DNA from: Coniella vitis
Lineage: Eukaryota > Ascomycota > Sordariomycetes > Diaporthales > Schizoparmaceae
Direction of reading: 5' to 3'
DNA: 64,000 nucleotides
Assembly: GCA_011317545.1 (NCBI GenBank)
Contig: WUJK01000002.1
Location: forward strand, 868,001 to 932,000
Both the position numbers and the translations under genes were made by a program. Positions 1 through 13,900 of this stretch are shown piece by piece; position 1 is the first letter of the stretch; each line of letters opens with the position of its first letter. A model generated the notes under the pieces. That model saw nothing but the letters and a program-made list of their open reading frames with translations, made no database searches and was not told the origin of the DNA.

Positions 1-2592
1 GCTCCAAAGGAAAAGTATTGCTCCGTAGGAGTCTCAATCGGGTATATATCAGGGGTCCTATCGACTTGAAAGGCAGAGGAAAATCAAAGGCAGGTTTTCG
101 CCAAAGAGGCTTCCTTATAGCTGTGCTAATGTGTACATCAAGTACACGTGTCGCAACAGAACGAGTGCAAACGGGGGGCGTTGCTGATCCCCCAAATCGG
201 CAAGGAAGCCGGCTGGTGGCACACGATGCCAAAACAACGGCGCACCGCTCGGCCAAAGAAGGAAACGAGATCTTTTCCTGTGGGAAAAAAAGTCCGTGCA
301 ACAGGGGTAAAAAAATGATGCGACACTCTACAGGACGCCTGTCAGGTGATATGACACACTGGGCGGGACCTGATGCGACACGGAATGAAATCCATCTACC
401 TGCACTACCTCTTGAGATCAATGCAAGGGCGCAAGATTGCGAAGCAAAAGCAGAGGTGGGGTTGACAGCGCGGAACTGGGATTCGATACCACAACGTAGT
501 ACCGTCGTCTTTGCCCTTGATTCTCTCGCTGCGGCATCAACCACTCCTCTGAGAGAAAAAGAAAAGATGACACGGCCGATCAGCGGACATTATGTTGCTG
601 GAAGATTACCGTGTAGATTGACAAGTTTTTTTTTTTTCTTGAAAAAAAAAGGAAGGACAGCAAGAGAGATGAACAAACAACGACGGACCCAGTCCGGATC
701 CTTCATTCCGCCTTCCGGCTATGGAGTGAAGATATTCGAGCTGCCATATCCATGGGTAGCCACTTGGCAGATGAGCATGCGGGACGTATACTATATCTTG
801 GTGCATAGTGAGCAGGCAGCAGTACATAGTACTATCAATGCATCACAGTTACCGTGCCCTTGGACGGCATGTACTGTGTACTATGTAGAGAATCTCGGAG
901 CAAAACAGGCCAGAGGAATGGCTCACAGGTTTGGGAAAGCGACACGCAGCGTCGCACCACTCTGCGCTCCATCATCCGAGCGTGCATGTCGCTTTGCCTC
1001 AACAAAAAGAAACGAAACCTGACGGCAAAAGCCGCTTTTGGGGGGGGGGGGAGAGAGAGAGATGTGGCCATGACAGTCGAACATGTGTGGCGTCTGAGTT
1101 TTTGGCTGAGGCATGGGCGGTGGCCGCCTTTTCACCCCCCCCCCCTTCTCTCTCTACTTGGAGTCTTGGAGAGAGACCCAAGTGCGTATCTGGATCTAGT
1201 CGCTGCACAGCGCAAACTCAATGCTTCAGACGATGGCGAGAACCAAGACTACTGGGCTGAGTCCGAATCAGACACGCTTGGAGCTTGCCGCTAGATTGAG
1301 CCCCTTCCCCTTCTAACGGCCTCAAATATCAGTTGAACAGCTGTTATGCTGAGCTAGGGGAGCTTGATTTGGTTTTTTGGTGAGTTGTAATGCCACAAAC
1401 TCTTGGTTGATCGTATTCAGAGTCCATTTCGAACTTTCTGGGAGGAAAAAAAGCCGTGCGGGTGGGTCAAAAGCGGGCGTAAACCACAAAGCACTGAGGT
1501 CGAGGTACATAGTAGCCGCGGTCAAGCGGTCAAGCGGTGTAGACGTGTGTTGGCCGCATTTTCCCCTGCGTACATAGTATGGACTTGCAAAGCATTGCAT
1601 AGTTCAGGGACAGATGGCCCGCGCCACCCATGCGGGCCGGTTTGGTTCTTTGACAGCATTTTGTCAGTTGACAGCAGGCGGCTGTCACTGCGGTAGCCGG
1701 TTGTCGGGGGTCGGGCAGTGGAGCACCTAACCCCTTACATAGTATGTTGTCGTACATTTACATAGTGCATGCATGACACAGAGGTCCGCTACCATTGCTA
1801 CCGTAGCAGTAAATTGGCCCGATGCATGCACTACTGCAGTATGTAGCTCGTTGCGTTCCGTGGATGATGGCGGTCGACGCATCGGCAGATCTGTAACGAA
1901 ATCCATCAGCGACGCAACTGACAGAAAACATGAGGGCGTCAGACCCAAGCGTACATGCGGTGCTGCAAAAGGGTAAATGTTGGCAGATGGGAAACTGGAA
2001 CCTCGGGCCGAGGACAGAGAGGCTGATGATGTTTGTCTGTTTGTTCAAATTCGCAGAGCGAAAGACGTTGGATAGTAAATGCTTACATAGTAGTGCTTGG
2101 GGGAGCGTGGAAGTGAAGCTTGGGAAGGGAAGAGAAGAATTTTTTTTTCTCGTGACCCTTTTCCATGAAAAGAAGAAGGGGCCGCGAAACTTGTGGCCAC
2201 TTGGCTTGCACCTGCCCATTCAGAGTGTATAAGTCGTGTTACGTTACGGCCACAGCACACGGTACCATAGTACATGCATGCACGGCAAACGGGCAAGAAG
2301 GTGCCTGATTAATTTTGTACTACTATGGCCTGAAGATGCTGCAGCCTGCAGCCACTGAGGGCAGGAGCGGCCTTTGCGAGTTGTGCTGCCTTGGACGGAA
2401 GCGGCTCGTCCCGTGCCGCCCAGGTTTTTTCTGGCTGCTCTTGCCCGTTCTGGACCCTGCTGATCTAATACTATGGTGTGTAAGCCGTGCAAAGCCACTA
2501 CTGCATATCTGACTTCCACCTGCTTGAAACCAGTACAGAGTAATGAAATCTTCTTATTCTTTCGTTTTTCCCTTCTTCTTCACAATAGAGAA

Positions 2593-2595
<3 letters not shown>

Positions 2596-2636
<41 letters not shown>
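2596..2636. repeat. Poly(A) tract, about 41 bp
   Basis: An uninterrupted run of about 41 A follows a T/C-rich stretch and an AAAGC sequence. I see no coding sequence immediately upstream and no clear target duplication, so a retroposed poly(A) tail is possible but unsupported. A very similar run lies at 21,310. Confidence 0.9.
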
Positions 2637-2637
<1 letters not shown>

Positions 2638-3987
2638 ATCACACGGACTCCCAGAGCCTGCAAGATCGGAAATGGACACTACTATGTACACATACCGCAG
2701 CCACTGGTGTGAATGAGGAACCAAGTATTAGTGGGGCTACTGTGCATGACTAGCTTTCTGACAAAGTGCCCTCTTGACAAGTTATCCTCTACTGTCCGAT
2801 GCCGTGGTGCCATCAACTGCATCGTACTTGGGTCCTGGCACAGAAAGGGCTGCATAAGAAAAAACAATCTTCCGACCTGACAAACGGCCGGACGGTGATT
2901 GGCTTGCAAACTCACAGCCCTGCTATACATACTATGTAGTACGGTGACAACCAACCCCAGGAAAACCCTGGCAGCCCTGCAGCACGATGCAAAATCGACA
3001 GGTCACTTTTCCCTGGCCGCACCCATGCAAGATCTGGTAAAAGTATATGCGTGGTTGCAGATCACTATTCCGGCATCTCATTCACTAGATGTGTCAATGA
3101 CTTGGGCTTACTTTGCAGCACTAAGAAAGGAGAGCCGCTGTTTTGAGTCAAGTCTGAGTACTCTTGCCCAAATAGAGTAGGCGAGGTCTCAGGGTCCAAT
3201 CCAACCATCCCATCCCCGTCGTATTGGGATTTCACAAACGTCCAAGCGGGCACCGCCTCTACACGTACGGAATAGTGGCCCTCGTTTTTACTCTGTGCTA
3301 AGCTATTCATTCTACTACCCTGGCTGGTGCCGGCTGGCGTCAAAATTGGTGGTGGCACTGCTGCCTTACTTGATAACATCTTGGAACATTTCCTCTTGTA
3401 TTCCCACCACCGCCCAACCCTCCCCCCGGGGGGGGGGGGGCTGGACACCCGCGCAGAGCCTCATTAAAAACGTTTGGTGATGTGCTAGTGCAAGTCGTTT
3501 TTTCTTCCCCCTTGATGGAAGAAGAATATTGCATATATTTTGCGTGATGTGACGTGCACCGACGTGAAACGACGTGACAAGGGCCTCTGTGCCCCAATCC
3601 TTGTTCAATCGAATAATCAGGGGCATGGCCAAGATGTATATCTAGGTTTGCCGTAAATCTTTTTTTTTCTTCTCGTTCTCGAGGGTCCAGAGGACCTGGA
3701 TGCCCTGTGTTTCACCATTTTTGAATTTGGATGTCTTGTCTGTGTTTTCTTTTTATTATATAACACCCGTGAGCTAGTACGAGACTTGGGCTACTTGACC
3801 GCATATTCGCCAGGAAGCAAAAGGACCATACAGGGTCATCTATTGAAGCTTAAATTGGGTGCTCGCCCTTTCGCTAACTGCTTAACGAGATCGGAATCTG
3901 GCCCCCGAAAGATCTATGGAAGATCCAGAAGCTAAAATCGGCCCCACCGCCTTTCCTCAGGGACGGCGACGGCGACGGTAATGACAA

Positions 3988-4031
3988 AGAGGAGGAGGAG
4001 GAGGAGGAGGAGGAGGAGGAGGAGGAGGAGG
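3988..4031. repeat. (GGA)n trinucleotide repeat
   Basis: About 14 perfect GGA/GAG units, preceded by three GGCGAC-type units. On the plus strand it would read poly-Arg or poly-Glu, but the surrounding frame is not convincing as a gene, so I treat it as a simple repeat. Confidence 0.9.
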
Positions 4032-7000
4032 ATGGCCATCATCATGTCATCATCGTCCTCCAGGCAAAGAAACCTCAATCATGGCACTTGCATGCGCGCC
4101 TACCTGAACAGAGGGACTTGGCGGATTTGCGTGCCTTCGATCGACGCTAGCGCTGAGGGAAATCCCGAGCCCGAGTTTCGGGAAATGGTAAATGACTTGT
4201 CTACCCTTTGGTCTGGGCTCCGGACTAGCCCTTCTCCTCCGCCAAATAAGTTTATTCAATGGACTGGAAAAGAAAGCGAATACGAAACGTTAAGAGGGAA
4301 GAAGAGCATGCCAGTATGTGCACACCATTCAATGGCTTCTGGGCTAGTTTGGGCTGCTTCAGGGCTCTCTGGCAAGGTGTGCACTGAATCTCGCAGGCAT
4401 GGGCTTGCGAGTCAGCAAGTCTAAGAACCGCGCCTGGAAGCAAAGCTCCGGACTGTCTACGACATGGGTGCTGTTTCTCTGGTCTGCAAGGGTCTCCTGT
4501 GGGCCACGAAAGAGAGGGAAATAGAAGAGATTGAGAGAGGAGAAAAAGAGCAGGTTGTTTTTCTAGGAAATGGCAGCCAGAATCAGAACTTTTTGATGAA
4601 CGCCATCAGAGACGAAGAAGGAAACAAAGGCTTGGCTGGCGCTGGCGGGTATGCAGTCTGCAGAACATTTTCGGAATGCTGGATCTTGACGTCATGTTTA
4701 CCGCTTCCACGCGCCAAGATATTCAGGTATGCATGACTTGTATGAAAAGTCCATGAGCCCATAGAATAGGAGGACCACTTCTGTTGGAATTGATGTTGTG
4801 TTCCCTGTGCTGCTTCACATGGGAGGTGCTTGCGCACATGTACACATAGTACTATGTACTATTTGTAGGTACCCTGCTCAGCACAAGACTCCACAGCACA
4901 GAGGATAGGGAATGTCCGGCATATTACTGCCGTACTTTTGCCACAGGACTCCGCGAGCATGAACACTTGACTTGACGTGCGCTGCAGATCCACCACGCAT
5001 ACCATGTACAGATCATGGGGAATAGAACTTGTAAAAAGAAGCTTGTTCTCAGAAGAACTTTTTTCTTACATCAGCTCCACCGCAGAGGCTCGGCTTTTTT
5101 CCCCCTTCCTTCCTTTTTATTTATATTTTTAAGGCTTGCTGTGTACTATGTGACTCGGGTTGCGTCCTCCTTTCCACAGCGGTGGCGCCCTCGAGGCTAC
5201 CATAGGGCAGTGGGAGAGGCGTCGAATTGAACGGCTCTGCGAGGGGCTCTATCCAGCACCAATTGATCTAGATCAAGGGTCCATTGTCAATGACCAAGCA
5301 ACCTCGTTCTGGAGCTGGGGCGATTCTTTCCCTTTGCATAGCAAATACCTAGTCATAGCAACCGACTCCCGTAGGGCGACTAGTGCCACATGCTTTTCCC
5401 TGCACGTGGGGACTGGCACAAACGCTTAACATCCACTCTTGGGGCTGGTGAAGCATCGGTGCAGAGCAAAAAGCCGCCCCAGAAGGGTGGGGGGGTGGGC
5501 GGCGGTCGCGCTACGGTTTCTCTTCCCTTGTAGTGTGCATATGCTCAGAGGCTGCAAAGAATACAACGTGCTCGAGCGAGGAAAGAACAGCCCTCGCCCC
5601 TCTTTTTTTCTCCTCTGTAGGTTGTCGCACTGATGAAAGCGGCAAGGAGATGCGAAAGCGCCACTGGCCTTTTGGCTGCCCATATCGTGTTAGCAAAGAG
5701 CATCAGGGCCATACAAGGACCAGGTTTTACTAGCCACGATGGGGGGGGGGCTGGATACCAGACTGCTTAGAGTTCTTCCACAGTAGGGGTGCGGAGCGCT
5801 CGCCCCCCTCTTCTTCAGACTCGTCAACTGGGCAAAGAGCGTGGCAGGCACACGGAAGGGCTTCATGTCACAGAACGAAGAAATTAAAAAGAAAGAAATA
5901 AAAAATCAATGAAACAGAGGATAGAAAAGAGAACTCGCGTGCGGCCCTACTATGTACCATGTATATGTCGGCTTGTAACAATGGAGTCCCCGTCCTATAG
6001 CAGCTGTCATATGCAGCGGAGAATTATTTGGGCCAAGCTCAAAGTGTCAGTGTCAAGCTGCAGAGCCGATCGAGACGTGCTGCTGATTCAGCAAGTGCAT
6101 GTACTTTGTACACAGTACTTGATGCAACAGAACCTATTACGTACTCGAAGTTGGGATTGGAAGGAGCAGATGGAAGGACGAAGACTACTACATAGTATGC
6201 ACGAGAGTTGTGCACGAGTCGGAATATCCCGCCGTGCAGGTAGTTAGGGCGAGTTTGGAGCAAAATCCGAGTACGAACACTCAGTCCTCTCTCTTGCGAA
6301 CCGGACCATGCACCCCATGCTAGATGGGGCGGCGGGAAGAACACGGAAACGCCAAACAATGAGTGGACGTGCGTTGACCAGCCGCCATGGAGATCTACTT
6401 GTCGTGTTGTTTGGTCTAGACAGTCGCTGGCAGACCGGTGATTTGAGGCATCAGCTGCTTCAGTGGGTTTGAGATTGTCACCGTGGTTGGTGGCGCGGGG
6501 TATAGCGGGGTACATAGTATAACTGGAGCAGTAAGTACATAGGGTTGCTCCTTACTCGGTTACCTCGAGCCATACGTTGACAGCCTGGGAAGGCCCGAGT
6601 CAGGCAGTAGGCCATACCATAGGAAGTAGCAGCCAGGCAGTCTAGCATGGATCTGCATGGCACTGGAGTTTCGCATGCCGCACCCCGACAGAATGGTAAG
6701 GTATGCTGCGCCAGCCCGCTTGACCAGACTTTCGGAACACATCTCCATGACCAGTCCAAACCAAGTCCACAACCAGGTCAATTGGGACGCCATACGTACG
6801 ATACGTCATTGCACCCATCTGGCAGACGTCCACCAGACACGCTTGGCACGCCAGGCCGCTCTGTCTCTCTCTCTACAATGTCCAACAGCCAGCTCTGTTC
6901 TCGGAGCCGAGCTCCAAGGACAAGCGAAGTGAGAGCATCCAGATTCAAGAAGCACTAGCCAAAGTCACTTTCAGCAGCTAATGAACCGCCACAGCAGACA

Positions 7001-10000
7001 GACCAGCATCGATTCAGCTGCGAAGCTCGCTTCTTTTTCCATGGAACGCACCCTTCATGCCTGACTATTTCCAGTATCTGCCAAGCCGGTTGTCGCCGTG
7101 GCGGTCCAACAAGCTTCGACGTCGCATGCGCCACAGTCGCCAAAGACGGGTGGCTCTACCTCGTGGTTGTGATTGGCTCGCCAGGGGCGATTGAGCCCCC
7201 TGTGGCCCTGTCTTCCGGGTAGCTACGGCGTCCCAATACCTCCAGCGCTGTCCAGCATATCGACAGCACTATGCAGACTACACACCATGTACCATCTATT
7301 CTCGCCCACTAACCATACATGCTCTAGCTCGGAATACAATAGTCAAACCACGATAAGATGCTATCAGACACCCCGCCCAGCCCGAAAGAGGAGCCGTGAC
7401 ACTGCGCGGCTCGCGTCCACTGCAGATGGGCCTTTCGGCACCGATGCCGTCGCGGGTCGGGCTTGTGGCCTCGACAGTGGGGTTTTTGGCTCCTCGAGAA
7501 AGCCAGCAGCCTTTTCTGGGACGGGCGACGAGGGTGAAACTGCTCCGGTACCCAGCAACGGTTCCCCGTCTTCCCAAGTGCCCTAAATGTGATCAGCCCA
7601 CTGGCCCGGCCGGCCCCTCTTTGGAGTAGGGCAAGAAGCACAACGATGCCAACCCTTCGATGGGCAGGTCTTCTAATACGCACCAACAGCTTCATCAGTC
7701 AACTGCCATGCACTGGTGGCAGACCTACCCGTCTTGGCTTGATTCTGCCTGACAACAACGAAGCAGCTATGGCGGCGTCTGTACGCTGCAGTAGACTCAC
7801 ATGTGCTTGCTGTGCATGCACAGACATTGTTACTCGGCTGCAATGCACTAAATATCTATCTGTACTTGTAGTACTATGACTTGATTCTTCACAGGGTATA
7901 CTGATATCATCAGTGATATTCACGAATCAGCATGCAAGGAACCTCTCCGCTTTGTCGCCGCACCCTCACATGCAAGCTAATAATATCAACACGCGTGATT
8001 GGTGTAGGTCGACATGAACCAATCCGTCCACAAATGATTCAGGCGAGATATTCTGGCTGACCATGCGTACAGCTAGGGAACCGAGCCATGCCTCTCGGAG
8101 GCGAGCACCGATAAGGGATCGTCAAGCGGCCGGCGGAAGTTTGCCAGTTTTTGGCAAGCCCACAACCTGGCTGTGGAGTCACTCAGCACCTGCAATATCC
8201 ATGGATAGCGCCGCCCATTTTCAGTGTGTTGATTGTATTGATACTGGCAGCAAGTAGACAAAAGCTTCTTTTTTGTCAAAAAGAAATCATGGCTAGTATC
8301 TTGAGTCGCTCGTCTGGGAATCTACCACCACTGTCAGAGTCGTTGCCGTTCAGAGGCGACAAACTGTCAATTGTCGAGGAAAAAAAGAAAATCTGCAAAC
8401 AACATAAACGAAACGCCATCTTCCATGCAGCCCTGAAGTTACACCCGGCTGCACAGACGCCCTTTCCATCTGGTTGCAGCAATGCAGGTCCGTTGTACGC
8501 CACATTGTTCCACTACATTGTTGTTACGACGATATTGTGGTACTGCAGCAACAGCAGCTGTACTATGATGATCCTGCAGCTGTCTAACCTGTCATCCAAT
8601 CCTTACGGCGTCTGTTGACAAAGGATTCTTACATACATAGTACATAACAGTGGATGCCCACTGGATGTTTGCACCGGGCCAGCCACAGAGATGAATTACT
8701 ACATAGTACATATACCACTCGGTCATCCAGCATTGCGCCGTCTGCGGGCCCTCAACTCATGGTCGCTTAAGCAACCATACGGAGCCTTTTGGTTTTGGCG
8801 AATGGAGGTTCCTTCCTTCCAGAAGCTGCCCCTCTCGACCGGCCCCTTGATCATTTATATGCATATACACATTTGACGATAACTGTGCTCGCTTATACCA
8901 ACCGCGTGGCACTCCCTGCTTTTCAGTGTTTCGTCGCAGCGCCTCGCCGGATCATCGGAACTGGCTACCTCCAGTGCCCATCATTCAATTCAACATATTA
9001 CAGGTTACGAACAACAGATGTGCGCCGTCTGCAGCCTAGAATGATCTCATGACGCCGACACCTTGTTGTAATTTGTGGGGGCTACCGAAGTTCCGGCGAC
9101 TGGCAATGTCGCAAACTCTTTTTGTCTTTTCGTCTTCGCTTGACTCTGATGCAACACATGACGCAGTTGCATGTTGGGCCGAATGGATGAAAGAAATGTC
9201 CCAACCACCCATCCAGAAAAGAAAGAAAGAAGAAAAAAAAAAAAAAACCGCCGCCAGCCTCGTGCCGGGCCTGGTCCACACAACAGAGCAGTTACTTACT
9301 CTTCAGTTTAAATGTAATCATCCACTGTGGCGGCCAAACTCGCCAAGTAACAGCCAAGTTTACAACGCGGATGCTGGCATTGCACAATAAGCCGCTTGGC
9401 CTTTGGACACTCCATACTTCACAATTCGGGTCCCTCATGCATATTGGCGATGAATCAACATGCAAAGAGATATCGTACATGTACCATGGCGCCTTTTACA
9501 TACATGGCCAACCATCCCAGATTTCCAGGCCATAGTCCAGTATTGACACGGCAGAGATGGGTTGAAAGGTCCAGAGCAGGATAGCTGGCTAAGCCTTTCG
9601 GTTTTGCCCGGCTTCTTTTCGCACCGAAGAGCGAGAGGAAAAGGTCCATCTATGCTCGTACTCATAAAACGTGGATTGCACGCCGTCTCATCACCAAACT
9701 CTGGGAAACCAAAGAGTGTGTGTGTGTGAGTGAATGAATAGGGGTCCTAAGCAAGTAGTCTGTTTGCAAGTCCAGTCATACATACGATCTATGTATCGGT
9801 ACCGTATAAGAAAAGCGGTGCCTTGTTCTAGTGTTGCGCACTGAGCGTGCTTGATGAAGCGCGCGCGGACGGGCAATCAAAAGTGCAAGTGCTAAACAAC
9901 GGCCGCTCTTGTCCGACTTGGGGGGGGGGGGGGAAACAGACATCGTAGGCCCTATGTGAATGGTAGTAGCAGAGAGACTATGATTCACACACCCTAATTC

Positions 10001-11729
10001 TCCAAAACAGCGCCTTACTAAAATCCACGCTGAACATGGTTCTTAATAGTATTCCTTAGCTACCATATCTAGTGGGTGGGTATTTCCATGACCAACAGGA
10101 AGGTTTCGTCAGGGTTTCGCACACAGGCCATACGAACAGAACCAGTGTATGAAGGTGCGTTTTTCTTTATACGGTACTCGATAAACCGTAGATGTGGAGA
10201 GAATTCAACCCCCCTGGGTAGGAGGGGGGGGCACCCGGGGGTGATCGGGGTTTGGAGGAGGGGAAGAAGGCGAGAAAAGTCCCTTCACTGAATGACAAAA
10301 GGGGAGGGGAAATGGTGGGAAAGGGGCCGCAGTTTCTGTCTTTTTTTTTTGGGCTACGTACCGGTAGCGAGTAAGTGTCTAGGTACCTAATAGTACTATG
10401 TAGCAGCTGTCAAGTATCCATGTTCCATGTCACGAAGTAAACCTGTCAAGGCCAAGAGGCAGCATGAGAGCAGCCGGTACCTGGTTGGACCGGGCATATG
10501 AGATATCATGTACTTTGAAAAGAGTACTAGCTGTCTCTGCGCTTACTTGGGATACCATGTAAAGTATATCTATCGGATGCGGATCTGCACTATACTCGGC
10601 AAGAGACGGACTAGGCTGCATTGGGCAGTATACTAGGTTCTTGCTTGGGAAGGAAGGAGAAGGGAAAAACTTCCGTTCATTGCTAAGCCAGAGCAAAAGA
10701 AAAGGTACTGCGATACTTGAGTGTCTAGGACAGTACTCGGATTAGTAAATAGACTTGGATGATTTAGGGTTAAAATACGTATTTTTCTTTCCTTCTTTGT
10801 AGCGTGTACTGCTTACTATACATAGTACATGTGTGTGTACATTTACCGACGGTGTGGCACGTTGTGGCTTTGGAGTTCCAACTCATAGTTGGCCAAGTCA
10901 AGAGAGGAAAGCCGAATTCAGCAACCTTGTAGACAAGATGAGATGGTCCTTGTAATTAATTCGCAGAGTCAGAGGGCGAGGGCTGGTACATAGCATCCTT
11001 TGAGCCGAACCAGCAGATATACAAAAGAGTAATGAAAAAGGAATACAACCACAACACACGGACGGCGACTTGAGACGCCATCTAATTGGCATATCGTGTA
11101 ATGTACAATAGCACTTTCTATCAGTCTCGCTACCTTGATATCAGGTGCATGTACCATGTAGAGTTGAGGGCCCCGCGAGGGGGCAAGAAATCATAGTACA
11201 TAGTATGCAGGTCAGTCTCCATTTGGGGGCGCGGCCAGCGTTTTGGAAAGAGATCCACATATTCTCTCTCTTCTGCCCATGATGAGCACAAACCTCAAAA
11301 ACCCCTGGCGCGGTGGGGCCCGCGACAGTAGTGTCTACTTCGGTACTTGCCCTAGCTCCACCGGAGCAGACGGGGACAGGGAACGCCCCTGTATCTCACC
11401 ACCCGCGCTGTACTGCTGCAAGTACCTGAGTCTTGTTTTTATTTTTTTGGAGGGTGAGAAACCAGGGACCTAGTGCCATGTACCTGGGCCAGGGTTGATT
11501 AGACTCTGGACCAACTGGCGAGGGGAGCTAGTACCACAGTAGAGAGAGGAGGGAGGGAGAGAGAGAAGGGAAAGAGGGAAAGAGCGACGGCGGCCCAAAA
11601 AACAACTGGGGATGGTGGGGCCCATGACAGAACGTACTATGTACAGCAAATGCCACTACTTAGTATGTACCTACCAGCCTAGAAGCAGCCCGTTTGGGAA
11701 GCAACTCCGTGGTTCGAAGCTGGCGAGAG

Positions 11730-12650
11730 AGAGGCGCATATAATGGTCCAAGTCTCGCCTCATCCCCATCAGCCTCTCTCTTGCCCAGAATAAGCGTATC
11801 AGTTTCGTTTTTTTCTTCTTCTCCAATCAACACTTCAGCCAGCCCAGCCAAACAAGCAGCCAATTGGCCGACCAGTCATCACTGTGAGCATAAACAACAG
11901 TCCAAACGTCACCAGCAACAGCAACACCACAACGATCAAACGACAAGCATATTCACACTCCTTCTTCTTCTTCACCCAGCCGCACATCCACACCACACAG
12001 GAAGACCCAAGCGGCCAGAGCAGAGCAGTGCAGAGCACGTAGAGCGCATATATACCGCCGCTGCCACCCATTCTCCCACCAGGGTTCAAGGTTCGTCTCC
12101 CCTGAGCCCACCCACCTACCTGATGATCACCCTCGCCTCTTTCCACCTTATTCACTTGGACCCAACGCCGAGCTGCGTATATATCACATCCAGCCGTCTC
12201 TCTTCTTCTCCTTCTCCTCCTCTGTCCTTCTGACCCCGCCTCCTCCTCCTTCTCCTCTTCTTCACGTTCCAAAACCACCACCACCACCACCACCACCACC
12301 ACCACCACCACACAACCATACACAGCTCACACGCAAGCTACAGTACATTTATTGCCTGCTCCCGCCCACAAAAGGCTCGCTTCCCCTTTGGGCCCACGGT
12401 TCAACGATTTGACAGCCCGCCCGCCCACCTGCACCTGTGTCTCGGCCGGGATCGCTAGACACATCTTGGGCCTCTTTGCTGCAAGAAGCAACATCCCCCC
12501 TGCGTCGATCGAGACGCCCGCCAGTCGTCCCACAATCTCTATTTCAACCGCCCCAAACCCGTCTCTTGAACTGAGTTCTCCCGACGCACCTCTTGGGACC
12601 ACTCGTTCTTCTCTTTTGACACCTGCCCAGCCCACCCCTTCACCGCAACT
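11730..12650 (+). promoter_or_regulatory. Promoter and long 5' leader of the C2H2 factor gene
   Basis: An AT-rich CATATAAT element at about 11,737 is followed by a strongly C/T-rich tract at 11,786-11,823 and then CAA-rich sequence. This is the usual arrangement of fungal core promoters, with initiation just after the pyrimidine tract. If initiation is there, the leader is about 800 nt and includes the CAC repeat, further CT tracts and an upstream ATG at 12,123 opening a 36-codon frame that stops at 12,233. A second ATATATA element near 12,050 could mark an alternative start. Transcript ends are inferred, not seen. Confidence 0.4.
12274..12311 (+). repeat. (ACC)n repeat in the presumed leader
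   Basis: About twelve perfect ACC units lie between the pyrimidine-rich leader and the start codon at 12,651. They are outside the coding sequence and are probably transcribed as part of the 5' UTR. Confidence 0.85.
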
Positions 12651-13900
12651 ATGGAACTCATCGAAGTCATGGAAGCCGACTCGCAGCCCCGGCCCTTTCC
12701 TTGTGAGTGGGAAGACTGTGGCAAGAGCTTCAACCGCAAGTCAGACCTGCAAAGACACTACCGCATACACACCAATGAACGGCCCTATGCCTGCAACTGG
12801 GCTGGATGCGACAAGAAGTTCATTCAAAGGAGCGCTCTGACGGTGCACATCCGCACCCACACTGGCGAGAAGCCACACGTGTGCCAGCACGCAGACTGCG
12901 ACAAGCGCTTTTCCGACGTGAGTACCTTTGGTTCTTGCCTTGTAGTGGCCGCTCCCCCCAGCGTTCTTCGATACTGACTGCGGTTCTGCCACAGTCTTCC
13001 AGTCTGGCCCGCCACCGCCGGATTCACACGGGCAAGAGACCGTATACCTGCCAACACTACAACTGCGCAAAGACGTTTTGCCGCAAGACAACCATGATCA
13101 AGCACCAGCGCCGATCTCACCAACCAGGCGGCGGCCCCATTGATGACGGCTTGTATGACTCGGACGACGACGAGTCCTCTCCGACAACTCCCCGGCCCAG
13201 CCCCTTCCACTACGCACCTCACGCCACCATGCCGCAGAATCACGTGGCTCTACACCCAATGGGAACGGAATACTTGATGGCAAGCATGCACAATGTCAGG
13301 CACAACAGCCTCCCCTCGAACGGCCCCGCCGACTTCCACCCCTCTAGCATGCAACACAGCCAGATGATGCGTCGTGTGTCGTCCCACGGCCAGCTCTATG
13401 TTCCTGACGGCCCGGGCATTTCTACCATGCAACCTCCCTTCCACAACCAGGTCCCGCGCAGCAACTGCTATGACCACATGCAGCACAGCCCTGGTTCCTT
13501 TTCTTCAGGGTCTGTCCGCAGTCCCATCGATGAGGGCTACACCTTTGCACCTCCTTCCCAGCAGCCTGGTGCTACCCACCAACCACACGGCATCAGCGCC
13601 TATCCACCTACAACAGGTCAACACATTGTGTCGAGCCAACTGCTATCGGTTCCAATGCAGAGTCAAAACTCTCACTCTGGGCACCATTCGCTGCAAGTGA
13701 CTCACGACATGTACCCTTCACAGCATTCCCCAGCTGGACCCGGAGTGTCGGCCTATGAGCACAGCAGCATCCCAGCATACCACACCAGCCTGCCAATGCA
13801 TGCAATGCCTCTGCAGCAGTACCAGCTTCCTGACTTGACTGCGTTCAAGTTGGAGTCTGTGATGCAATTACCCGGGCACCGTGTCGCTGAATTACACTAG
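12651..13900 (+). CDS. C2H2 zinc-finger transcription factor (four fingers)
   Basis: Two exons, 12651-12917 and 12995-13900, encode about 390 residues. The 77-nt phase-0 intron has donor GTGAGT, a branch site near 12,973 (TACTGAC) and acceptor CCACAG. Four tandem C2H2 fingers occupy residues 18-40, 48-70, 78-100 and 108-131, joined by TNERPY, TGEKPH and TGKRPY linkers; the intron splits finger 3 between residues 89 and 90. The last finger has H-x4-H spacing. The rest (about 132-390) is rich in His, Ser, Pro and Gln with no other domain, as in many fungal activators or repressors. The start at 12,651 puts finger 1 eighteen residues in. The finger block is a well-conserved ascomycete type, but I cannot name the ortholog or its targets. 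It is presumably a nuclear DNA-binding regulator. Confidence 0.9.

Larger units (their letters stand above)
1..11650. other. Gene-free, non-RIPed intergenic region
   Basis: No open frame in this stretch resembles a protein family I know. The longest frames (up to about 334 codons near the left edge) have odd composition and change character across homopolymer runs. Base composition is ordinary, with normal CA/TG content, so this is not RIP-destroyed repeat. It holds many G or C runs of 8-14 bp (for example near 1040, 1134, 3428, 5743, 9921 and 10,223), an A41 run, a GGA repeat, and many copies of TACTATGTA or its complement. It could contain non-coding transcripts or very fast-evolving short genes; nothing in the sequence proves either. 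Confidence 0.6.

Noticed and set aside
18..1022. A 334-codon plus-strand frame at the left edge
   Set aside because: Composition shifts along its length, it crosses homopolymers, and no domain or splice context supports it.
11694..12233. A 179-codon plus-strand frame upstream of the zinc-finger gene
   Set aside because: It reads through CT- and CA-rich leader DNA; the product is low-complexity Ser/His/Pro without domain features. Only its 3' ATG is kept as a possible uORF.
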